The position numbers were made by a program, and so were the translations under genes. A DNA stretch of 64,000 bases, taken from positions 1 to 64,000 of the forward strand of contig CAYVTM010000007.1 of the NCBI GenBank assembly GCA_964454645.1, read 5' to 3'. Shown here in pieces: positions 17,390 to 25,021 of this stretch. This DNA comes from CAYVTM01 sp964454645 (GTDB taxonomy: Bacteria > Bacteroidota > Bacteroidia > Sphingobacteriales > Sphingobacteriaceae). The notes under the pieces were generated by a model that saw only the letters and a program-made list of their open reading frames with translations, did not search any database and had not been told where the DNA came from. The number at the start of each line of letters is the position of its first letter. Position 1 is the first letter of the stretch.

Positions 17390-18097
17390 TCAGGCATGCA
17401 CTAATGTACCAATATTATTTCCTTCGGCAACTTTTAAAAAGTTTCCTTGTTTATTCATATCAAAAACAATAATCGGCAATTTGTTTTCGTGACAAAGGGT
17501 AAACGCGGTCATATCCATTACATTTAATCCTTTATCATAAACTTCATTAAATGAAACCTGTTCGTAGCGGGTTGCATTTTTATCTTTTTCGGGATCGGCG
17601 GAATAAATACCGTCTACACGCGTACCTTTCAAAACTACATCCGCTTCAATTTCTATTGCACGTAAGGACGCAGCTGTATCGGTAGTGAAGTAAGGGTTCC
17701 CGGTTCCTGCTCCGAAAATAACCACACGTCCTTTCTCCAGATGCCGGATGGCTCTGCGGCGGATAAAAGGCTCGCAGATTTGTTCCATCTTAATGGCAGA
17801 CAGGAGCCGTGTTTTAATTCCGACATGTTCAAGCGCATCCTGCAATGCCATACTGTTGATTACGGTTGCAAGCATACCCATATAATCGGCCTGTACACGA
17901 TCCATACCCGCCTTCTCTGCATCCAGCCCCCGATGAATATTTCCTCCTCCGATAACGATCGCTACCTCAATACCCTTAGCTACTACTTCTTTAATATCAC
18001 GTGCATATTGTGTAAGCATTGCGGGATCGATTCCGTATTGTTTAGAGCCCATTAAAGATTCGCCACTAAGTTTGAGGAGTATTCGTTTATACTTCAT
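17390..18097 (-). CDS. pyrH: UMP kinase
   Basis: 235 residues. It is an amino-acid-kinase-fold enzyme phosphorylating UMP to UDP. Motifs are KLSGESLMG, VIGGGNIHRG, DRVQADYMGMLATVINSMAL and the acceptor-site GTGNPYFTTDTAA. It is separated from tsf upstream by the terminator at 18154-18183, so it probably has its own promoter in the 57 nt after that terminator. Confidence 0.97.
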   Translation of the reverse strand: MKYKRILLKLSGESLMGSKQYGIDPAMLTQYARDIKEVVAKGIEVAIVIGGGNIHRGLDAEKAGMDRVQADYMGMLATVINSMALQDALEHVGIKTRLLSAIKMEQICEPFIRRRAIRHLEKGRVVIFGAGTGNPYFTTDTAASLRAIEIEADVVLKGTRVDGIYSADPEKDKNATRYEQVSFNEVYDKGLNVMDMTAFTLCHENKLPIIVFDMNKQGNFLKVAEGNNIGTLVHA

Positions 18098-18153
18098 AAG
18101 GAAAAAATTTTGTCAAATATAATTCATTTTAACAGAGAATAGGGAATTGAAGG

Positions 18154-18183
18154 TGCAAAAAAAATCCCGCGGAAGCGGGATTT
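18154..18183 (-). terminator. Rho-independent terminator of the rplM-rpsI-rpsB-tsf operon
   Basis: On the minus strand, a 9-bp stem AAATCCCGC / GCGGGATTT around a 4-nt loop is followed by a U run (the A run at 18157-18164). It is 16 nt past the tsf stop codon. Confidence 0.92.
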
Positions 18184-18198
18184 CATAAAATATATTGT

Positions 18199-19041
18199 TT
18201 AAGCTCCTAAGGCCACCCGTTTAAATCCGGTAATTGTAAGTCCTTTTTCAACATCGTTCAACATTTGAGCAACTGTTTTCGAAGCATCTTTTACAAACTC
18301 CTGATTTAACAAAGTAGAATCTTTGTAAAATTTATTCAATTTACCCTGAGCGATTTTTTCAACCATATCTTCGGGTTTACCCTCTGCACGGATTTGCTCT
18401 TTAGCAATTTCCAGTTCACGTTCGATAGTTTTTGTATCTACATCCGCTTTATCAACCGCTACAGGATTCATCGCAGCAATTTGCATTGCCACATCTTTAC
18501 CTGCTTCTTCAGCTTTACCTGAGGCATCTGATGACAATCCTACCAAAACACCTAATCTGTAACCTGCGTGGATATACGGAATAACTTTTACTGCTGATAA
18601 CTTCTCATATACAGAAACACCGATTTTCTCGCCAATTTTTCCGGTTTGATCAAGGATTGCGTCCGAAACTTTAATACCGTTTAAATCCAATGCTAATAAG
18701 TCTTCCAAAGTAGCCGGATCATGTTTAATAGCCAGGTCAGAAATGGAATTCGCGAAATCGATAAAGTTTGCATTTTTAGCGACAAAATCTGTTTCGCAGT
18801 TTAATTCAATGATAATACCTTTGCTGCTATCGCTGTTAGTTTTAGCAATTACAACCCCTTCTGCTGCATCGCGATCCTGACGGCTTGCCGCAACTTTAGC
18901 ACCTTTTTTACGAAGGTAATCTACTGCTGCTTCAAAATCTCCATTCGATTCGATCAATGCTTTTTTACAATCCATCATTCCTGCGCCGGTTTGTAATCTT
19001 AATTTGTTTACATCTGCCGCGCTAATAGTTACTGTTGACAT
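18199..19041 (-). CDS. tsf: Elongation factor Ts
   Basis: 280 residues. It is the guanine-nucleotide exchange factor for EF-Tu. The N-terminal UBA-like domain contains VNKLRLQTGAGMMDCKKAL, and the core contains ELNCETDFVAKN and VAMQIAAMNP. It is the last gene of rplM-rpsI-rpsB-tsf. A strong inverted repeat separates it from rpsB (19072-19140). Confidence 0.97.
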   Translation of the reverse strand: MSTVTISAADVNKLRLQTGAGMMDCKKALIESNGDFEAAVDYLRKKGAKVAASRQDRDAAEGVVIAKTNSDSSKGIIIELNCETDFVAKNANFIDFANSISDLAIKHDPATLEDLLALDLNGIKVSDAILDQTGKIGEKIGVSVYEKLSAVKVIPYIHAGYRLGVLVGLSSDASGKAEEAGKDVAMQIAAMNPVAVDKADVDTKTIERELEIAKEQIRAEGKPEDMVEKIAQGKLNKFYKDSTLLNQEFVKDASKTVAQMLNDVEKGLTITGFKRVALGA

Positions 19042-19071
19042 ATAATTCTGATTAAATATCTATTAACAAAT

Positions 19072-19140
19072 AAAGGTCGAAAAGATCATTCTGAAAAGAG
19101 TTGAGAAACCCGAATCAAATGAATAATCTTTTCAACCTTT
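19072..19140 (-). promoter_or_regulatory. Long RNA hairpin between rpsB and tsf
   Basis: The arms at 19072-19090 and 19122-19140 are complementary over 19 positions, with a 31-nt loop. The two imperfect positions are G-U pairs in the minus-strand (operon) RNA but A-C on the other strand, so the fold favours the transcript. No U run follows, so it is not a plain terminator. An attenuator, processing site or translational control element for tsf is possible. Confidence 0.6.
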
Positions 19141-19148
19141 TCTTTTAA

Positions 19149-19955
19149 TTATTCAGCTGAGTTCTCAGCTTCTGATTTTTTTCTTCTTGCAGGTTTTTTC
19201 TCTTCAGAAGTTTCTGCTGCAATTTTCGCTGCTGCGCCTTCTTTTTCCGCTTCATCCTCACGCTCTCGCTTCCGCTCATCTAAACCTTCCTGAATCGCTT
19301 TAGCGATGATGCCCGTAATCAAACTGATTGATTTCGTAGCATCGTCATTTGAAGGAATAATAAAGTCGATGTTTGTAGGTTCGGAGTTTGTATCTACCAT
19401 AGCAAAAGTCGGGATATTTAATTTGATTGCTTCAGTAACAGCGATGTGTTCTTTCTTAACATCGATAATAAATAAAGCTGCCGGAAGACGGTTCAAATCG
19501 GCGATACCACCTAATACTCTTTCTAGTTTGATACGCTCACGAGAGATCATCAATTTTTCTTTTTTCGACAGGATCTCGTAAGTACCATCTTTCGACAGCT
19601 TATCGATGTTTGTCATTTTCTTAATTGATTTTCTAACCGTAGCGAAGTTGGTTAACATACCACCCAACCATCTTTCGGTGATATAAGGCATATTAACGTT
19701 TTTTGCATGTTCTGCAACGATGTCTTTAGCTTGTTTTTTAGTAGCTACAAACAGAACTTTACGTCCTGATTTTACGATTTGTTTAATCGCTGAAGCTGCT
19801 TCTTCAACTTTCACTAAAGTTTTATTTAAATCTATAATATGGATTCCGTTCTTCTCCATGAAGATGTACGGAGCCATTTTAGGATTCCATTTTCTGGTTA
19901 AGTGTCCAAAGTGAACACCAGCATCCAGTAAGTCTTGATATGTTGTACGTGCCAT
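19149..19955 (-). CDS. rpsB: 30S ribosomal protein uS2
   Basis: 268 residues. Typical blocks are LLDAGVHFGHLTRKWNPKM, GRKVLFVATKKQAKDIV, ERWLGGMLTNFATVRKSI and FAMVDTNSEPTNIDFIIPSNDDA. The last ~40 residues are a charged, low-complexity Glu/Lys/Ala tail, common in this phylum. A GGAGG 10 nt upstream of the ATG is an unusual Shine-Dalgarno-like feature here. It is 20 nt after rpsI. Confidence 0.97.
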   Translation of the reverse strand: MARTTYQDLLDAGVHFGHLTRKWNPKMAPYIFMEKNGIHIIDLNKTLVKVEEAASAIKQIVKSGRKVLFVATKKQAKDIVAEHAKNVNMPYITERWLGGMLTNFATVRKSIKKMTNIDKLSKDGTYEILSKKEKLMISRERIKLERVLGGIADLNRLPAALFIIDVKKEHIAVTEAIKLNIPTFAMVDTNSEPTNIDFIIPSNDDATKSISLITGIIAKAIQEGLDERKREREDEAEKEGAAAKIAAETSEEKKPARRKKSEAENSAE

Positions 19956-19975
19956 TGTGTATGATCCTCCAAAAA

Positions 19976-20365
19976 TTAACGTTTACTAAATTGAAATCTT
20001 TTTCTTGCTTTCTTGCGTCCGGGTTTTTTACGCTCAACCATACGGCCGTCACGTGTCATTAATCCTTTTGCTTTTAGCGCAGATCTCTTTTCGGGATCAT
20101 TTTCTACAATTGCTTTTGCAATTGCCAGGCGAACAGCTTCCGCTTGTCCTGTAATTCCTCCACCATCAACATTTACGTTTACATCGTATTTACCAACCAG
20201 ATCGGTAACCATTAAAGATTGATTTACGATATATTGTAGAGGAAGTGTAGGGAAGTATGCTTTGTAGTCTTTACCGTTTACGATAATAGAGCCGTTACCT
20301 TCTTTCATATAGATACGGGCAACAGCTGTTTTTCTTCTACCTGATGTGTTTGTTACTGCTGTCAT
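19976..20365 (-). CDS. rpsI: 30S ribosomal protein uS9
   Basis: 129 residues. It starts near GRRKTAVARIYMKEGNGSI and ends in the conserved basic KKPGRKKARKRFQFSKR tail that reaches the P-site tRNA. It is 5 nt downstream of rplM, the universal L13-S9 pair. Confidence 0.98.
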   Translation of the reverse strand: MTAVTNTSGRRKTAVARIYMKEGNGSIIVNGKDYKAYFPTLPLQYIVNQSLMVTDLVGKYDVNVNVDGGGITGQAEAVRLAIAKAIVENDPEKRSALKAKGLMTRDGRMVERKKPGRKKARKRFQFSKR

Positions 20366-20370
20366 TTCTC

Positions 20371-20814
20371 TTAGAATTTAATGGTTTTAGGAGTTTGCGC
20401 TGCATGAGGATGTTCCGCACCTGCATACACATGTAAATTTTTGAAGATCTTGTTTCCAAGTCTGTTCTTAGGTAACATACCTCTCACAGCTTTTTCAACC
20501 ACACGTGTAGGGTGTTTTACCATCAACTCCTTAGGAGAAATGAATTTCTGACCTCCGGGGTAACCGGTATAAGAAACATATCCTTTGTCTTCGAATTTGT
20601 TTCCTGTCAGCTTAACCTTGTCTGCATTAATAATGATCACATTATCTCCGCAGTCTACGTGTGGGGTGAAATCAGCCTTGTGTTTACCTCTTAAGATAAA
20701 AGCTATCTTAGAGCTAAGGCGCCCCAAAATCTCTGCATTGGCGTCGATTAAGACCCATTCTTTATTAACAGTTTTACTGTTAGCAGAGACAGTTTTGTAA
20801 CTTAACGTATTCAT
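20371..20814 (-). CDS. rplM: 50S ribosomal protein uL13
   Basis: 147 residues. Conserved blocks are WVLIDANAEILGRLSSKIA, HVDCGDNVIIINADKVKLTG and AVRGMLPKNRLG. It is the first gene of the rplM-rpsI-rpsB-tsf operon. Its promoter lies at 20870-20899 and a small hairpin sits at the predicted 5' end of the mRNA. Confidence 0.98.
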   Translation of the reverse strand: MNTLSYKTVSANSKTVNKEWVLIDANAEILGRLSSKIAFILRGKHKADFTPHVDCGDNVIIINADKVKLTGNKFEDKGYVSYTGYPGGQKFISPKELMVKHPTRVVEKAVRGMLPKNRLGNKIFKNLHVYAGAEHPHAAQTPKTIKF

Positions 20815-20849
20815 TGCTTTTTAAAAATTTGTTTTTTAATTTGATTATT

Positions 20850-20866
20850 TCCCTCATCCGGAGGGA
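20850..20866 (-). promoter_or_regulatory. 5'-end hairpin in the rplM leader
   Basis: Arms TCCCTC and GAGGGA around a 5-nt loop lie right at the predicted transcription start, about 36-52 nt before the rplM ATG. It may stabilise the message or serve as a ribosomal-protein autoregulatory leader. Confidence 0.4.
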
Positions 20867-20869
20867 GGG

Positions 20870-20899
20870 CAAAGGTAAGCTAAAATAATTAAAGTACAA
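20870..20899 (-). promoter_or_regulatory. Promoter of the rplM ribosomal protein operon
   Basis: On the minus strand, TTG (20899-20897) and TACCTTTG (20877-20870, matching TAnnTTTG) are separated by 19 bp. Predicted transcription start is near 20865, giving a leader of about 50 nt. Confidence 0.72.
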
Positions 20900-20926
20900 T
20901 GCCATAGGCCCATATTTGTAAAAGAT

Positions 20927-20959
20927 TTTGTTTGAACCATCTAATCTACCCTATCTTTA
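20927..20959 (+). promoter_or_regulatory. Promoter of the GT-C glycosyltransferase gene
   Basis: TTTG at 20927-20930 and TATCTTTA at 20952-20959 are 21 bp apart. Transcription would begin near 20964, which supports the ATG at 20977 rather than 20932. Confidence 0.55.
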
Positions 20960-20976
20960 TCGAAAATTTACCCGAC

Positions 20977-22473
20977 ATGCATATCCTTAGTCTTTTTAGG
21001 AACAAATTCGTTGTTTTATCTATATGCTTGATAATTAACCTTGTAAGTCATTTTCGGTTTTTCCATACTCCTCCCAGAAATGTACATGTTTGGAGACAAT
21101 GTAATACTCTTGCCGTTGCCCGGAATTTTTATCATGAAGACATGAATATTCTTAAACCCCGGGTGGACCGCCGCCTAGATACCGAGGGAGTGACGGGTAT
21201 GCAGTTCCCTTCCTACGAATATTTGGTAGCCCTGGCTTATCATGCTTTTGGAGAATATGCCTGGGTACATCATCTTATTTCTCTGATTATAACCAGTTTG
21301 GGGATAATAGGCATGTATTTGCTTGCCAACTATTTACTTGCTTCAGCACTTGCAGCAGGAATTGCCGCATGGTCATATACCTTCAGTCCGGAATTGTTCT
21401 ATTTCGGATTTCTTGCCCTGCCTGATATTCTCGCTCTGGCAGCGTCTGTTTGGGGGCTCTATCTCTTTATTAAATGGTTCGAAAAGGGAAAAAATACGGA
21501 TTGGGTACTTTCCTTATGCTGTATCACATTAGCCGGATTAACAAAAATTCAGTTTTTGGCTGTGGGTTTCTTTATCGCTGTTTATGTTTGGATGTATTTT
21601 AAACGATATACCCCGGAGCATACCTTGAAGAAATTTTTTCAATTGCTTGCGTTTACGCTCGTCTCTGTAGGGTTTACACTAAGCTGGTACATTTATTCTG
21701 TACGTATGATTGAAGAGAGTGGATTAAGCGATTTCGGCATACGTTTTAATCCGGTAAAGGATTGGGAAAGTGGTATGAATACTCTCACAAAAAATCTGAT
21801 CAGTGATCTTCCGGAATTACTAATGAATTACGGATCATTCGCATTACTGCTCATCGGAGTATTTATTTTTCTTAAAAAAAATGCATGGAAGAGCAAATGG
21901 TTCTTGCCGATGCTTGCCTGGACACTTGCATTACTTGCGTATCATATTATTGAATTGGGGCAGATGGATGTGCATACCTATTATATGATGCCCTATCTTC
22001 CGGTATTGTTTTTGGCATCAGCATACGGAGCAAAACAACTCGAATCAAGAAGAATATATCGTATCCTTCTTATCGTTTTACTGCTCGAACAACCTATACA
22101 CGCTTATGCACGCATTGTTCCGGCTCGCTGGAACAATAATGATACACGGGTCCCACCGGAATTGTATCAGGAAGAAAGCCGTAAAGAACTTATGCAATCA
22201 AGCAAGCCCGGAGAATTGTCTATCGTTGGCCCCGACATCTCAGGATGTATTTATTTTTATTTTCTTGAGAAGAAAGGATTCGGGTTTGCGGATAAATCGG
22301 ATCTTTTGGACCGGATCAATGATAAAACATTAATCGAATCCTATATCGAACGGGGAGCGAAAAATCTCTACACAAACGATTCTACTGTTTGGAAAGATGC
22401 AGCAATTAATAAGTATTTATCTGATACGTATACTCAAGTGGGAAATTTCAGAGTATATATCTTAAAAAAATAA
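20977..22473 (+). CDS. GT-C (family 39-like) membrane glycosyltransferase
   Basis: 498 residues with about ten membrane segments. It resembles the ArnT/PMT-type glycosyltransferases that use polyprenyl-phosphate sugars. The first extracytoplasmic loop contains HVWRQCNTLAVARNFYHEDM followed by NILKPRVD, as in Bacteroidota GT39-like proteins, and a charged soluble region forms the C-terminus. The acceptor is unknown, but cell-surface glycan or protein glycosylation is likely. It stands alone, divergent from the ribosomal protein operon. Confidence 0.78.
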   Translation: MHILSLFRNKFVVLSICLIINLVSHFRFFHTPPRNVHVWRQCNTLAVARNFYHEDMNILKPRVDRRLDTEGVTGMQFPSYEYLVALAYHAFGEYAWVHHLISLIITSLGIIGMYLLANYLLASALAAGIAAWSYTFSPELFYFGFLALPDILALAASVWGLYLFIKWFEKGKNTDWVLSLCCITLAGLTKIQFLAVGFFIAVYVWMYFKRYTPEHTLKKFFQLLAFTLVSVGFTLSWYIYSVRMIEESGLSDFGIRFNPVKDWESGMNTLTKNLISDLPELLMNYGSFALLLIGVFIFLKKNAWKSKWFLPMLAWTLALLAYHIIELGQMDVHTYYMMPYLPVLFLASAYGAKQLESRRIYRILLIVLLLEQPIHAYARIVPARWNNNDTRVPPELYQEESRKELMQSSKPGELSIVGPDISGCIYFYFLEKKGFGFADKSDLLDRINDKTLIESYIERGAKNLYTNDSTVWKDAAINKYLSDTYTQVGNFRVYILKK

Positions 22474-22547
22474 AATCGAGGAATTTTTTCCTGCTGAGGG
22501 AAGAAATAACAAATTCTTTTTTATTTTTAGAACTCAACAATCAGGCA

Positions 22548-23810
22548 ATGGAAAGAATATCGAAAATGGCTGCCACTTTAATTGGCTCGGAGATCATCAA
22601 AATTGGGAATGAAGTGAATGATATGATTCGTAAGGGATCAAAAATATGCAACCTTACTATCGGTGATTTCGATCCTTCGGTATATCCCATTCCTTCGGAA
22701 CTTCATGAAGAGATTATCAAAGCCTATCAGCAAGGCCATACGAATTATCCACCGGCGAATGGAGAGTCGAGTTTACGAAAAGCAGTTTCCGACTATCTGC
22801 GGAGTCGCGGTAATTTAAGTTATGCCTCCGAAGACATATTAATAGCGGGAGGTTCTCGGCCATTAATATATGCTACCTATTTAGCATTAGTTGATCCGGG
22901 CGACCGTGTTGTTTTTCCGATTCCATCCTGGAATAACAATCATTACTGTCATTTATCGAGGGCAATTCCTGTGATGGTAGAAACAACAGTCGAGAATAAT
23001 TTTATGCCGACAGCATCCGATCTGGAACGCCATCTGAAAGGAGCATCACTCTTAGCTTTGTGCAGTCCGTTGAATCCAACCGGAACACTCTTTACAAAAG
23101 AAGACCTAACCGCTATTTGTGATTTAGTTATCGAAGAAAACAATCGAAGAAAAAAAGGAGAAAAACCGTTATATATTTTATATGATCAGGTGTATTGGGC
23201 TTTAACCTTCGGGAACAATATCCATTACGATCCCATTAATCTTCGTCCGGAATTACGTGATTACGTTATTTACATTGATGGTATTTCCAAAGCATTTGCT
23301 GCCACGGGAGTACGGGTAGGTTGGGCTTTCGGTCCATCGCATGTATTGGATAAGATGAAGGCAATTTTGGGGCATGTGGGAGCCTGGTCACCAAAAGCGG
23401 AACAAATTGCAACGGCAAAATATATTGTCGATAATACCGCTATCGATAGTTTTATGGAGGTATTCAAATCAAAAATAAAATCGAGTTTAGATGCCCTGCA
23501 CAAAGGCTTTCAAAGTTTAAAAACAGAAGGCTTTCCGTTGGATTCCATTGTGCCTATGGGGGCTATTTATTTAACCGTAAAGGTTGATATTATCGGCATG
23601 AAAACCATGGATGGAAAAGTATTGAAAGATGCAATGGATATAACTTCATATATTTTATCACAGGCAAATCTGGCAATGGTTCCTTTTAGTGCATTTGGAT
23701 CTTCTTCAAATTCCACCTGGTTTCGATTATCGGTAGGCGCCGCCAATCAGGCAAGCATTGAGGCTTCTTTCGGTCGGTTAAAAAAAGCCATCGAGCAGTT
23801 ACAGGCATAA
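22548..23810 (+). CDS. PLP-dependent class I/II aminotransferase
   Basis: 420 residues, fold type I. Features are ANGESSLRKAVSDYL, GGSRPLIYATYLALVDPGD, SPLNPTGTLFTKEDL (the NPTG substrate-binding motif), ILYDQVYWALTF (the Asp that contacts the pyridine nitrogen), and the Schiff-base lysine K248 in GISKAFAATGVRVGWAFGP. It is aspartate-aminotransferase-like, with substrate unknown. A TATTTTTA at 22522-22529 may be its -7 box. Its stop is 3 nt before the direct repeats at 23814-23845. Confidence 0.9.
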   Translation: MERISKMAATLIGSEIIKIGNEVNDMIRKGSKICNLTIGDFDPSVYPIPSELHEEIIKAYQQGHTNYPPANGESSLRKAVSDYLRSRGNLSYASEDILIAGGSRPLIYATYLALVDPGDRVVFPIPSWNNNHYCHLSRAIPVMVETTVENNFMPTASDLERHLKGASLLALCSPLNPTGTLFTKEDLTAICDLVIEENNRRKKGEKPLYILYDQVYWALTFGNNIHYDPINLRPELRDYVIYIDGISKAFAATGVRVGWAFGPSHVLDKMKAILGHVGAWSPKAEQIATAKYIVDNTAIDSFMEVFKSKIKSSLDALHKGFQSLKTEGFPLDSIVPMGAIYLTVKVDIIGMKTMDGKVLKDAMDITSYILSQANLAMVPFSAFGSSSNSTWFRLSVGAANQASIEASFGRLKKAIEQLQA

Positions 23811-23813
23811 AAA

Positions 23814-23845
23814 ATTCACCTACTTATTTCCTGCATTCACCTACT
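23814..23845 (+). promoter_or_regulatory. Candidate LytTR-regulator binding site (two direct repeats)
   Basis: ATTCACCTACT occurs at 23814-23824 and again at 23835-23845, exactly 21 bp (two helical turns) apart. LytTR response regulators bind paired direct repeats with this geometry. The site is upstream of the promoter at 23894 and of an operon that ends with a LytTR regulator, so autoregulation is the natural reading. Confidence 0.6.
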
Positions 23846-23893
23846 CTGGATTGTATGCGAGCCAAAGCTGTTTAAACAAAGCGTATCTTGTTC

Positions 23894-23901
23894 TACATTT
23901 G
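23894..23901 (+). promoter_or_regulatory. -7 promoter element of the LiaF-like/LytSR operon
   Basis: TACATTTG matches TAnnTTTG and lies 17 nt before the ATG at 23919. No clear -33 TTTG is present at 19-21 bp, as expected for a promoter that needs an activator. A GTTTAAAC palindrome lies at 23870-23877. Confidence 0.55.
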
Positions 23902-23918
23902 TTTAAAAATTATTTGTT

Positions 23919-24671
23919 ATGGGTTCAAAACGCAATAATTGCAATCAGTCGGGTGCAGTAGGAACAGGAGTTGTTCTTATTATCATCGGGTGTATATTTC
24001 TGATAGATCGTATGGGGTTGCCTGTCCCGGACTGGGTTTTTTCCTGGGGTACGGCATTTGTCGCTTTGGGAATCTTCTTAGGTATTAATCATGGTTTTGG
24101 CGTTAACGCACAGAAAGGTGTCGGCTTTGCCTGGTTCTTTATTGTTTTCGGGGCAATACTTTTATTGAACCGCTTTTATCCCGGACTGAATTTAAACCGT
24201 TTAATATGGCCATCCATCTTAATTCTAATCGGAATTTGGATACTAATTGGTACGAAAAGACCCCGTTTTTTAAACCATAAAGATAAGGATGGAGATTATG
24301 AACATGGCCTAATCTCCGGAGGATTAATCGATAGCGGAGATGAGATAGATGCCGTATGCATTTTTGCAGGGGTCAAAAAAACCATACTCTCGAAAAATTT
24401 CAAAGGGGGTGAAATTGTAACCATAATGGGTGGAGCCGAGATCGATTTATCACAGGCAGATCTGGCAGATGGTGCTGAACTCGAAGTGGTTCAAATTATG
24501 GGAGGTATAAAAATTATTATCCCCGCTAATTGGGAAATTAAATCGGAGATGATTGCCATATTCGGGGGTATCGATGATAAACGTAGAATAAATCCTGCCC
24601 TTACAGGAGCAAAAACATTAATTCTTAAAGGAACCTGCATTATGGCAGGCATAGAAATTCGGAGTTATTAA
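23919..24671 (+). CDS. LiaF-like membrane protein (cell-envelope response family)
   Basis: 250 residues. About four membrane helices occupy residues 15-110 (VVLIIIGCIFLIDRMG, GTAFVALGIFLGI, GFAWFFIVFGAILLLNRFYP, SILILIGIWILIG). A soluble C-terminal region (about 135-250) has repeating beta turns (IMGGAEIDLS, IMGGIKIIIP, IFGGIDDKR) like the C-terminal domain of LiaF/VraT proteins, which damp cell-wall-stress two-component systems. It starts the operon with the DUF4288 gene and lytS-lytTR, so it probably modulates that sensor. Confidence 0.8.
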   Translation: MGSKRNNCNQSGAVGTGVVLIIIGCIFLIDRMGLPVPDWVFSWGTAFVALGIFLGINHGFGVNAQKGVGFAWFFIVFGAILLLNRFYPGLNLNRLIWPSILILIGIWILIGTKRPRFLNHKDKDGDYEHGLISGGLIDSGDEIDAVCIFAGVKKTILSKNFKGGEIVTIMGGAEIDLSQADLADGAELEVVQIMGGIKIIIPANWEIKSEMIAIFGGIDDKRRINPALTGAKTLILKGTCIMAGIEIRSY

Positions 24672-24686
24672 GCTAATTATACGCAT

Positions 24687-25019
24687 ATGAATTACTTAGT
24701 GAAACTACACTTTCAACTTTTTTCGGATCAATCCGATAAGACAGAATTTGAACAACAACTGCGTTATGTCGAAGCGCTTAATGAGCAAGAAGCTATTCAA
24801 AAAGGAATACGATTGGGGAAGGAAGAAGAAGAACTTATTTCTTTAAAACATACACAGGTAGAGTGGAAGTTTATAGGCATTACAGATGTTTTCAGGATAG
24901 ATGATCTGCGGAGCGGACAAATGATTTATGCAGGATCGGAAGTACAGGAAAGCGCGGAAATTTATTTATATACTATTTCCGAAAGAAATAAATTATTATC
25001 GAATATGATTATTGAGTAA
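24687..25019 (+). CDS. DUF4288-like protein
   Basis: 110 residues, soluble. The layout matches DUF4288: an N-terminal strand (YLVKLHFQL), an EAIQKGIRLGKEEEEL helix, WKFIGITDVFRIDDL, and a final G-x-E-V-type strand (YAGSEVQESAEIYLY). The function of the family is not known. It is 15 nt after the LiaF-like gene and 2 nt before lytS, so it is part of the two-component operon. Confidence 0.7.
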   Translation: MNYLVKLHFQLFSDQSDKTEFEQQLRYVEALNEQEAIQKGIRLGKEEEELISLKHTQVEWKFIGITDVFRIDDLRSGQMIYAGSEVQESAEIYLYTISERNKLLSNMIIE

Positions 25020-25021
25020 TC

